NCBI GenBank assembly: GCA_964016885.1
Contig: OZ024742.1
Span: forward strand, 5,100,957 to 5,164,956
Source of the DNA: Eledone cirrhosa
Lineage: Eukaryota; Mollusca; Cephalopoda; Octopoda; Eledonidae
Direction: 5' to 3'
DNA length: 64,000 nt
A program made the translations under genes and the position numbers. The notes under the pieces were generated by a model. That model had not been told where the DNA came from. It made no database searches and saw only the letters and a program-made list of their open reading frames with translations. Positions 49,948 through 64,000 of this stretch are shown piece by piece; within the stretch, counting starts at the first letter, position 1; every line of letters begins with the position of its first letter.

Positions 49948-52384
49948 CTACACAATACCAGACACTACACCACTACCACACACTACACCACTACCACACA
50001 CTGCAACACTACCAGACACTACACCAGTCCCACACACTACACCACTACCAGACGCTACACCACTACCAGACACTACACCACTACAACACACTACACCACT
50101 ACCAGACACTACACCACTACCAGACACTAAACCACTACCACACACTATACCACTACCAGACACTACACCACTACCAGACACTACACCACTACAACACACT
50201 ACACCACTAGCAGACACTACATCACTACCAGACACTACACCACTACCTGACACTACACCACTACCAGACACTACACCACTACAACACACTACACCACTAC
50301 CAGACACTACACCACTACCAGACACTACACCACTACCAGACGCTACACCACTACCACACACTACACCACTACCACACACTAAACCACTACCAGACGCTAC
50401 ACCACTACCAGACACTACACCACTACCAGACACTAAACCACTACCACACACTACACCACTACCAGACACTACACCATTACCATACACTACACCACTACCA
50501 GACACTACACCACTACCAGACACTACAACACTGCCAGACACTACACCAGTACCACACACTACACCAATACCATACACTACACCACTACCAGACACTACAC
50601 CACTACCAGACACTACACCACTACCAGACACTACAACACTGCCAGATACTACACCACTACATCACACTACACCACTACCAGACACTACACCACTACCAGA
50701 CACTACACCACTACCAGACACTACAACACTGCCAGATACTACACCACTACAACACACTACACCACTACCAGACACTACACCACTACCACACAATACACCA
50801 CTACCAGACACTACACCACTGCCAGACACTACACCACTAAGAGACACTACACCACTGCCACACACTACACCTCTACCACACACTACACCACTACCAGACA
50901 CTACACCACTACAACACACTACACCATTACCAGACACTACACCACTACCACACACTACACCACGACCAGACACTACACCACTGCCAGACACTACAACACA
51001 CTACACCACTACCAGACACTAAACCACTACAACACATCACACCACTACCAGACACTACCCCACTACCAGACAATACACCACTACCACACACTCCACCACT
51101 ACCTGACAATACACCACTACCACACACTACACCACTACCACACACTACACCACTACCAGACACTACACCACTACCACACACTACACCACTACCAGATACT
51201 AAACCACTACCACACACTACACCACTACCAGATACTACACCACTACCACACACTACACCAATAACACCAATACCAGACACTACACCTCTACCACACACTA
51301 CACCACTACCAGACAATACACCACTACCACACAATACACCGCTACCACACACTACGCCACTACCCGACACTGAACCACTACCAGACACTACACAATACCA
51401 GACACTACACCACTACCACACACTACACCACTACCACACACTGCAACACTACCAGACACTACACCAGTCCCACACACTACACCACTACCAGACGCTACAC
51501 CACTACCAGACACTACACCACTACAACACACTACACCACTACCAGACACTACACCACTACCAGACACTAAACCACTACCACACACTATACCACTACCAGA
51601 CACTACACCACTACCAGACACTACACCACTACAACACACTACACCACTACCAGACACTACACCACTACCGGTCACTACACCACTACCAGACACTACACCA
51701 CTAGCAGACACTACATCACTACCAGACACTACACCACTACCTGACACTACACCACTACCAGACACTACACCACTACAACACACTACACCACTACCAGACA
51801 CTACACCACTACCAGACACTACACCACTACCAGACGCTACACCACTACCACACACTACACCACTACCACACACTAAACCACTACCAGACGCTACACCACT
51901 ACCAGACACTACACAATTACCATACACTACACCACTACCAGACACTACACCACTACCAGACACTACAACACTGCCAGACACTACACCAGTACCACACACT
52001 ACACCAATACCATACACTACACCACTACCAGACACTACACAATTACCAGACACTACACCACTACCAGACACTACAACACTGCCAATTACTACACCACTAC
52101 ATCACACTACACCACTACCAGACACTACACCACTGCCAGACACTACACCACTACAACACACTACACCAATACCACACACTAAACCACTACCAGACACTAC
52201 ACCACTGCCAGACACTACACCACTACAACACACTACACCACTACCAGACACTACACCACTACCAGAGAGTACACCACTACCAGACACTACACCACTACCA
52301 GACACTACACCACTAGCAGACACTACAAAACTACTACACACTACACCACTACCAGACACTACAACACTACAACACACAACACCA
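49948..52384. repeat. Shorter higher-order repeats (about 1,440 bp, 80 units)
   Basis: The 17-bp unit at about 49,945 and the 27-bp unit at about 49,820 recur 1,440 bp further on (51,385 and 51,260), together with intervening markers such as ccagtccca and cactacccgacactgaacc. The related spacing 48,650 to 49,945 is about 1,296 bp (72 units) and 55,886 to 56,966 is 1,080 bp (60 units). This half of the array thus has a different, shorter block structure than 34-47 kb. Confidence 0.7.
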
Positions 52385-55300
52385 CTACAAGACACTACAC
52401 CACTACCAGACACTACACCACTACAACACACTACACCGCTACCAGACACTACCCTACTACCAGACACTACAGCACTACAACACACTACACCACTAACAGA
52501 CACTACACCAATACCACACACTACACCACTACCACGCACTACACCACTACCACACACTACACCACTACTAAACACTACCCCACTACCAGACACTACACCA
52601 CTACAACACACTCCACCACTACCACACACTACACCACTACCACACACTACACCACTACCACACACTACACAACTACCAGACACTACACCACTACCACACA
52701 CTACACCATTACCACACACTACACCACTACCAGACACTACACCACTACAAGACACTACACCACTACCAGACACTACACCACTACCAGACACTACACCACT
52801 ACCACACACTACACCACTACCACACACTACACCACTAACAGACACTACACCACTACCACACACTACACCACTACCAGACACTACACCACTACCACACACT
52901 ACACCACTACAAGTCACTACACCAATGCCAGACACTACACCATTACCAGACACTACACCACTACCACACACTACACCACTACAAGTCACTACACCAATGC
53001 CAGACACTACACCACTACCAGACACTACACCACTACAACATACTACACCACTACAAGACACTACACCACTACCACACACTACACCACTACCAGACACTAC
53101 ACCACTGCCAGACACTACACCACTAAAAGACACTACACCACTACAACACACTACACCACTACCAGACACTACACCACTACCAGAGAGTACACCACTCCCA
53201 GACACTACACCACTACCAGACACTACACCACTACCAGAGAGTACACCACTACCAGACACTACACCACTACCAGACACTACACCACTACCACACACTACAC
53301 TACTAGCAGACACTACACAACTACTACACACTACACCACTACAACACACTACACCACTGACACACACTACACCACTACCAGACACTACAACACACAACAC
53401 CACTACAAGACACTACACCACTACCAGACACTACACCACTACAACACACTACAACGCTACCAGACACTGCCCTACTACCAGACACTACAGCACTACAACA
53501 CACTACACCACTAACAGACACTACACCAATACCACACACTACACCATTACCACACACTACACCACTACCAGACAATACACCACTACAAGACACTACACCA
53601 CTACCAGACACTACACCACTACCAGACACTACACCACTACCACACACTACACCACTACCAGACACTACACCACTATAACACACTACACCACTACCAGACA
53701 CTACACCACTACCAGACACTACACCACTACCAGACACTACACAATTACCAGACACTACACCACTACCAGACACTACACCACTACAACACACTACACCACT
53801 ACTAAACACTACACCACTACCAGACACTACGCCACTTCCACACACTACACCACTACCACACACTACACCACTACCACACACTACGCCATTACCACACACT
53901 ACACCACTACCAGACACTTCACCACTACCACACACTGCACCACTACCAGACACTACACCACTAACAGACACTACACCACTAACAGACACTACACCACTAC
54001 AACACACTACACCATTACCAGACACTACACCACTACCAGACACTACACCACTACCAGACACTACACCACTACCAAACACTACACCACTACCAGACACTAC
54101 ACCACTACCACACAATACACCACTACCAGACACTACACCACTACCGGACGCTACACCACTACCACACACTACACCACTACCAGACGCTACAGCACTGCCA
54201 GACATTACACCACTACCAGACACTACACAACTACCACACACTACAAAACTACCACACACTACACCACTACCAGACACTAAACCACTACCACACACTACAC
54301 CACTACCAGACACTACACCACTACCAGACACTACACCACTACCATACACTACACCGCTACCAGACACTACACCACTACCAGACACTACAACACTGCCAGA
54401 CACTACACCAGTACCACACACTACACCAGTACCACACACTACACCACTACCAGACACTACACCACTACCAGACACTACACCACTACCAGACACTACACGA
54501 CTACCAGATACTACACAACTACCAGACACTACAACACTGCAAGACACTACACAACTACCACACACTACACCAGTACCACACACTGCACCACTACAACACA
54601 CTACACCACTACCAGACACTACACCACTGCCAGACACTACACCACATCCAGACACTAAACCATTACCAGACACTACACCACTGCCAGACACTACACCATT
54701 ACAACACACTACACCACTACCAGACACCACACCACTACAACACACTACACCACTATCAGACACTACACCACTACCAGACACTACACCAATACCAGACACT
54801 ACAACACTGCCAGACACTACACCACTACAACACACTACACCGCTACCAGACACTACACCACTACCAGACACTACACCACTACCAGACACTACACCACTAC
54901 CACACACTACACCACTACCAGACACTACAACACTGCCAGATACTACACCACTACAACACACTACACCACTACCAGACACTACACCACTACCACACACTAC
55001 ACAACTACCAGACACTACACCACTGCCAGACACTACACCACTACAACACACTACACCAATACCACACACTACACCACTACCAGACACTACACTACTGCCA
55101 GACACTACACCACTACAACACACTACACCACTACCAGACACTACACCACTACCAGAGAGTACACCAATACCAGACACTACACCACTACCAGACACTACAC
55201 CACTACAACATACTACACCACTACAAGACACTACACCACTACCAGACACTACACCACTACCAGAGAGTACACCACTACCAGACACTACACCACTACCAGA

Positions 55301-58300
55301 CACTACACCACTACCACACACTACACCACTAGCAGACACTACACAACTACTACACACTACACCACTACAACACACTACACCACTGACACACACTACACCA
55401 CTACCAGACACTACAACACACAACACCACTACAAGACACTACACCACTACCAGACACTACACCACTACAACACACTACAACGCTACCAGACACTACCCTA
55501 CTACCAAACACTACAGCACTACAACACACTACACCACTAACAGACACTACACCAATACCACACACTACACCACTACCACGCACTACACCACTACCACACA
55601 CTACACCACTACTAAACACTACCCCACTACCAGACACTACACCACTACAACACACTCCACCACTACCACACACTACACCACTACCACACACTACACAACT
55701 ACCAGACACTACACCACTACCACACACTACACCATTACCACACACTACACCACTACCAGACACTACACCACTACAAGTCACTACACCACTGCCAGACACT
55801 ACACCACTACCAGACACTACACATCTACCACACAATACACCACTACCACACACTACGCCACTACCCGACACTGAACCACTACCAGACACTACACAATACC
55901 AGACACTACACCACTACCACACACTACACCACTACCACACACTGCAACACTACCAGACACTACACCAGTCCCACACACTACACCACTACCAGACGCTACA
56001 CCACTACCACACACTACACCACTACCACACACTAAACCACTACCAGACGCTACACCACTACCAGACACTACACCACTACCAGACACTAAACCACTACCAC
56101 ACACTACACCACTACCAGACACTACACCATTACCATACACTACACCACTACCAGACACTACACCACTACCAGACGCTACAACACTACCAGACACTACAAC
56201 ACTGCCAGACACTACACCAGTACCACACACTACACCAATACCATACACTACACCACTACCAGACACTACACCACTACCAGACACTACACCACTACCAGAC
56301 ACTACAACACTGCCAGATACTACACCACTACAACACACTACACCACTACCAGACGCTACAACACTACCACACAATACACCACTACCAGACACTACACCAC
56401 TGCCAGACACTACACCACTAACAGACACTACACCACTGCCACACACTACACCTCTACCACACACTACACCACTACCAGACACTACACCACTACAACACAC
56501 TACACCATTACCAGACACTACACCACTACCACACACTACACCACGACCAGACACTACACCACTGCCAGACACTACAACACACTACACCACTACCAGACAC
56601 TAAACCACTACAACACATCACACCACTACCAGACACTACCCCACTACCAGACAATACACCACTACCACACACTCCACCACTACCTGACACTACACCACTA
56701 CCACACACTACACCACTACCACACACTACACCACTACCAGACACTACACCACTACCACACACTACACCACTACCAGATACTAAACCACTACCACACACTA
56801 CACCACTACCAGATACTACACCACTACCACACACTACACCAATAACACCAATACCAGACACTACACCTCTACCACACACTACACCACTACCAGACAATAC
56901 ACCACTACCACACAATACACCACTACCACACACTACGCCACTACCCGACACTGAACCACTACCAGACACTACACAATACCAGACACTACACCACTACCAC
57001 ACACTACACCACTACCACACACTGCAACACTACCAGACACTACACCAGTCCCACACACTACACAACTACCAGACGCTACACCACTACCAGACACTACACC
57101 ACTACAACACACTACACCACTACCAGACACTACACCACTACCAGACACTAAACCACTACCACACACTATACCACTACCAGACACTACACCACTACCAGAC
57201 ACTACACCACTACAACACACTACACCACTACCAGACACTACACCACTACCGGACACTACACCACTACCAGACACTACACCACTAGCAAACACTACATCAC
57301 TACCAGACACTACACCACTACCTGACACTACACCACTACCAGACACTACACCACTACAACCCACTACACCACTACCAGACACTACACCACTACCAGACAC
57401 TACACCACTACCAGACGCTACACCACTACCACACACTACACCACTACCACACACTAAACCACTACCAGGCGCTACACCACTACCAGACACTACACCACTA
57501 CCAGACACTAAACCACTACCACACACTACACCACTACCAGACACTACACCATTACCATACACTACACCACTACCAGACACTACACCACTACCAGACACTA
57601 CAACACTGCCAGACACTACACCAGTACCACACACTACACCAATACCATACACTACACCACTACCAGACACTACACCACTACCAGACACTACACCACTACC
57701 AGACACTACAACACTGCCAGATACTACACCACTACATCACACTACACCACTACCAGACACTACACCACTGCCAGACACTACACCACTACAACACACTACA
57801 CCAATACCACACACTAAACCACTACCAGACACTACACCACTGCCAGACACAACACCACTACAACACACTACACCACTACCAGACACTACACCACTACCAG
57901 AGAGTACACCACTACCAGACACTACACCACTACCAGACACTACACCACTAGCAGACACTACAATACTACTACACACTACACCACTACCAGACACTACAGC
58001 ACTACAACACACTACACCACTAACAGACAATACACCAATACCACACACTCCACCACTACCACACACTACACCACTACCACACACTACACCACTACCACAC
58101 ACTACACAACTACCAGACACTACACCACTACCACACACTACACCATTACCACACACTACACCACTACCAGACACTACACCACTACAAGACACTACACCAC
58201 TACCAGACACTACACCACTACCAGACACTACACCACTACCACACACTACACCACTACCACACACTACACCACTAACAGACACTACACCACTACCACACAC

Positions 58301-61300
58301 TACACCACTACCAGACACTACACCACTACCACACACTACACCACTACAAGTCACTACACCAATGCCAGACACTACACCACTACCAGACACTACACATCTA
58401 CCACACACTACACCACTACCAGACACTACACCACTGCCAGACACTACACCACTAACAGACACTACACCACTACAACACACTACACCACTACCAGACACTA
58501 CACCACTACCAGAGAGTACACCACTCCCAGACACTACACCACTACCAGACACTACACCACTACCAGAGAGTACACCACTACCAGACACTACACCACTACC
58601 AGACATTACACCACTACCACACACTACACCACTAGCAGACACTACACAACTACTACACACTACACCACTACAACACACAACACCACTGACACACACTACA
58701 CCACTACCAGACACTACAACACACAACACCACTACAAGACACTACACCACTACCAGACACTACACCACTACAACACACTACAACGCTACCAGACACTACC
58801 CTACTACCAGACACTACAGCACTACAACACACTACACCACTAACAGACACTACACCAATACCACACACTACACCACTACCACGCACTACACCACTACCAC
58901 ACACTACACCACTACTAAACACTACCCCACTACCAGACACTACACCACTACAACACACTCCACCACTACCACACACTACACCACTACCACACACTACACA
59001 ACTACCAGACACTACACCACTACCACACACTACACCATTACCACACACTACACCACTACCAGACACTACACCACTACAAGTCACTACACCACTGCCAGAC
59101 ACTACACCACTACCAGACACTACACATCTACCACACACTACACCACTACCAGACACTACACCACTGCCAGACACTACACCACTAACAGACACTACAACAC
59201 TGCCAGACACTACACCACTACAACACACTACACAACTACCAGACACTACACCACTACCACACACTACACCACTACCACACACTACACCACTAACAGACAC
59301 TACACCACTACCATACACTACACCACTACCACACACTACACCACTACCACACACTACACCACTACAAGTCACTACACCACGGCCAGACACTACACCACAG
59401 CCAGACACTACACCACTAACAGACACTACACCACTGCCACACACTACACCTCTACCACACACTACACCACTACCAGACACTACACCACTACAACACACTA
59501 CACCATTACCAGACACTACACCACTATCACACACTACACCACGACCAGACACTACACCACTGCCAGACACTACAACACACTACACCACTACCAGACACTA
59601 CACCACTACAACACATCACACCACTACCAGACACTACCCCACTACCAGACAATACACCACTACCACACACTCCACCACTACCTGACACTACACCACTACC
59701 ACACACTACACCTCTACCACACACTACACGACTACCAGACACTACACCACTACCACACACTACACCACTACCAGATACTAAACCACTACCACACACTACA
59801 CCACTACCAGATACTACACCACTACCACACACTACACCAATAACACCAATACCAGACACTACACCTCTACCACACACTACACCACTACCATACAATACAC
59901 CACTACCACACACTACACCACTACCACACACTACACCACTATCAGACACTAAACCACTACCAGACACTACACAATACCAGACACTACACCACTACCACAC
60001 ACTACACCACTACCACACACTGCAACACTACCAGACACTACACCACTACCGGACACTACACCACTACCACACACTACACCACTACCAGACGCTACACCAC
60101 TACCAGACACTACACCACTACCAGACACTAAACCACTACCACACACTACACAACGACCAGACACTACACCACTGCCAGACACTACAACACACTACACCAC
60201 TACCAGACACTAAACCACTACAACACATCACACCACTACCAGACACTACCCCACTACCAGACAATACACCACTACCACACACTCCACCACTACCTGACAC
60301 TACACCACTACCACACACTACACCACTACCACACACTACACCACTACCAGACACTACACCACTACCACACACTACACCACTACCAGATACTAAACCACTA
60401 CCACACACTACACCACTACCAGATACTACACCACTACCACACACTACACCAATAACACCAATACCAGACACTACACCACTACCACACACTACACCACTAC
60501 CACACACTGCAACACTACCAGACACTACACCAGTCCCACACACTACACCACTACCAGACGCTACACCACTACCAGACACTACACCACTACAACACACTAC
60601 ACCACTACCAGACACTACACCACTACCAGACACTAAACCACTACCACACACTATACCACTACCAGACACTACACCACTACCAGACACTACACCACTACAA
60701 CACACTACACCACTACCAGACACTACACCACTACCGGACACTACACCACTACCAGACACTACACCACTAGCAGACACTACATCACTACCAGACACTACAC
60801 CACTACCTGACACTACACCACTACCAGACACTACACCACTACAACACACTACACCGCTACCAGACACTACACCACTACCAGACACTACACCACTACCAGA
60901 CGCTACACCACTACCACACACTACACCACTACCACACACTAAACCACTACCAGACGCTACACCACTACCAGACACTACACCACTACCAGACACTAAACCA
61001 CTACCGCACACTACACCACTACCAGACACTACACCATTACCATACACTACACCACTACCAGACACTACACCACTACCAGACACTACAACACTGCCAGACA
61101 CTACACCAGTACCACACACTACACCAATACCATACACTACGCCACTACCAGACACTACACCACTACCAGACACTACACCACTACCAGACACTACAACACT
61201 GCCAGATACTACACCACTACATCACACTACACCACTACCAGACACTACACCACTGCCAGACACTACACCACTACAACACACTACACCAATACCACACACT

Positions 61301-64000
61301 AAACCACTACCAGACGCTACACCACTGCCAGACACTACACCACTACAACACACTACACCACTCCCAGACACTACACCACTACCAGAGAGTACACCACTAC
61401 CAGACACTACACCACTACCAGACACTACACCACTAGCAGACACTACAAAACTACTACACACTGCACCACTACCAGACACTACACCACTACAACACACAAC
61501 ACCACTACAAGACACTACACCACTACCAGACACTACACCACTACAACACACTACACCGCTACCAGACACTACCCTACTACCAGACACTACAGCACTACAA
61601 CACACTACACCACTAACAGACACTACACCAATACCACACACTACACCACTACCACGCACTACACCACTACCATACACTACACCACTACTAAACACTACCC
61701 CACTACCAGACACTACACCACTACAACACACTCCACCACTACCACACACTACACCACTACCACACACTACACCACTACCACACACTACACAACTACCAGA
61801 CACTACACCACTACCACACACTACGCCATTACCACACACTACACCACTACCAGACACTACACCACTACAAGACACTACAGCACTACCAGACACTACACCA
61901 CTACCAGACACTACACCACTACCACACACTACACCACTACCACACACTACACCACTAACAGACACTACACCACTACCACACACTACACCACTACCAGACA
62001 CTACACCACTACCACACACTACACCACTACAAGTCACTACACCAATGCCAGACACTACACCACTACCAGACACTACACATCTACCACACACTACACCACT
62101 ACCAGACACTACAACACTGCCAGACACTACACCACTAACAGACACTACACCACTACAACACACTACACCACTACCAGACACTACACCACTACCAGAGAGT
62201 ACACCACTCCCAGACACTACACCACTACCAGACACTACACCACTACAACACACTACACCACTACAAGACACTACACCACTACCAGACACTACAGCACTAC
62301 AACACACTACACCGCTACCAGACACTATCCCACTACCAGACACTACAGCACTACAACACACTACACCACTACCAGCAGACACTACACAACTACCACACAC
62401 TACACCACTACCACACACTACACAACTACCACACACTACACCACTACCAGACACTACACCACTACCAGACACTACACCACTACCAGACACTACACCACTA
62501 CAACACTCTACACCACTACCAGACACTACACCACTAACAGACACTACACCACTACCACACACTACACCATTACCAGACACTACACCACTACCAGACACTA
62601 CACCACTTCCAAACACTACACCACTACCACACACTACACCACTACCACACACTACACAACTACCAGACACTACACCACTACAACACACTACACCACTACC
62701 AGACACTACACCACTACCAGACACTACAGCACTACAACACACTACACCACTACCAGACACTACACCACTACCACACACTGCACCACTACCAGACACTACA
62801 CCACTACAAAATCTACACCACTACCAGACACTACACCACTACCGGACACTACACCACTACCACACACTACACCACAACCAGACACTACACCACTACCAGA
62901 CACTACACTACTACCAGACACTACAACACTGCCAGACACTACACCACTCACACACTACACCGCTACCAGACACTACACCACTATCAGACACTACACCACT
63001 ACCAGACACTACACCACTACCACACACTACACCACTACCAGACACTACAACACTGCCAGATACTACACCACTACAACACACTACACCACTACCAGACACT
63101 ACACCACTAACACACACTACACCACTACCAGACACTACACCACTGCCAGACACTACACCACTACAACACACTACACCAATACCACACACTACACCTCTAC
63201 CAGACACTACACTACTGCCAGACACTATACCACTACAACACACTACACCACTACCAGACACTACACCACTACCAGAGAGTACACCACTGCCAGACACTAC
63301 ACCACTACGAGACACTACACCATTTCAACACACTACACCACTACAAGACACTACACCACTACCAGACACTACAGCACTACAACACACTACACAGCTACCA
63401 GACACTACCCCACTACCAGACACTACAGCACTACAACACACTACACCACTACCACACACTACAAACTACCAGACACTACACCACTACCACACACTACACA
63501 ACTACCACACACTACACCACTACCAGACACTACACCACTACCACACACTACACCACTACCAGACACTACACCACTACCAGACACTACACCACTACAACAC
63601 TCTACACCACTACCAGACACTACACCACTACCAGACACTACACCACTACCACACACTACACCATTACCAGACACTACACCACTACTAGACACTACACCAC
63701 TTCCACACACTACACCACTACCACACACTACACCACTACCACATACTACACAACTACCAGACGCTACACCACTACAACACACTACACCACTACCAGACAC
63801 TACACCACTACCAGACACTACACCACTACAACACACTACACCACTACCAGACACTACACCACTAACACACACTGCACCACTACCAGACACTACACCACTA
63901 CCAGACACTAACCACTACAACACACTACACCATTACCCGACACTACAGCACTACAACACACTACACCACTACCAGACACTACACCACTACCAGACACTAA

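Larger units (their letters stand above)
28899..64000. repeat. 35-kb tandem array of an 18-bp unit (CACTACACCACTACCAGA)
   Basis: The array is continuous from about 28,899 to the right edge, about 1,950 units. Three unit types dominate, differing at the end: ...CTACCAGA, ...CTACCACA and ...CTACAACA. Rarer variants (gagagt, gccaga, aacaga, aagtca) mark positions. Rare 17-bp units (cactacacaataccaga) occur near 31,650, 48,650, 49,945, 51,385, 55,886, 56,966 and 59,965. A 27-bp unit (with caataacaccaatacc) occurs near 31,520, 48,520, 49,820, 51,260, 56,840, 59,846 and 60,450. The plus strand is almost free of G. Strict phasing shows that whole blocks were duplicated by unequal exchange or replication slippage. 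Array length in a single assembly should be treated with caution. Confidence 0.98.

Noticed and set aside
47723..63688. Thr/Pro-rich plus-strand frames as mucin-like genes
   Set aside because: All three plus frames of the same satellite are open, and frame switches (TTPLPD to HYTTTR) occur where unit length slips, so these are artefacts.
28900..63908. Very long open frames on the minus strand (up to 1,621 codons) as genes
   Set aside because: They are forced by an 18-bp unit without stops in that frame. They start and end at chance ATG/stop variants or off-length units, and no unique domain, signal peptide or promoter is visible.
28899..64000. CRISPR array
   Set aside because: Regular spacing comes from contiguous 18-bp units without unique spacers; the sequence is eukaryotic and no cas genes are present.

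Overview
This window looks like a gene-poor, repeat-dominated stretch of a cephalopod genome, most likely an octopus. The main clue is the repeated tRNA-derived SINE with a 'ggggtcgataaaataaagta' core, a hallmark of cephalopod SINEs. Penelope-like elements (PLEs), a restriction-like-endonuclease LINE, small Helitrons, a Tc1 relic and abundant (TA)n/(CA)n tracts support this. No host protein-coding gene could be supported.

Layout. 1-2510: a decayed 5'-truncated PLE (GIY-YIG end) with inverted terminal arms. 2518-3274: a fragment of an RTE/Jockey-like LINE split onto both strands in a twin-priming arrangement. 3274-7643: a nearly complete but broken PLE on the minus strand with both direct and inverted terminal repeats. 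7644-9960: low-information sequence with SINE debris. 10063-15597: an RLE-type LINE (R2/R4-like) carrying a Helitron and a SINE; removing either rejoins the reading frame. 15600-18180: SINE fragments and a second Helitron. 18232-22754: nested inverted repeats enclosing two fold-back elements. 22754-28898: (TG)n, SINEs, a broken copy of a multicopy CYICG/FAIPMLWREP protein family, a Tc1 relic and a third fold-back. 28899-64000: one continuous array of about 1,950 copies of an 18-bp unit, running off the right edge.

The most interesting result is a set of hammerhead-ribozyme (HHR) folds read by eye from the sequence. Eleven copies in seven families sit in the terminal arms of both PLEs, in all three fold-back elements, and in two orphan terminal sequences. 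Four families have the full core (CUGANGA and GAAA), three helices and a UA or UU cleavage site, with a minute, often palindromic helix III suited to dimeric action. A fifth, at 199-287, also has an outer 15-bp helix. In every paired element the left HHR is on the minus strand and the right HHR on the plus strand. The fold-backs have no coding capacity, so they look like non-autonomous, ribozyme-bearing inverted-repeat elements perhaps mobilised by PLE machinery (inference).

The 35-kb array is the second notable object. Its 18-bp unit keeps one minus-strand and all three plus-strand frames free of stops, giving spurious ORFs up to 1,621 codons. It has higher-order structure, including a repeat offset of exactly 4,086 bp (227 units).
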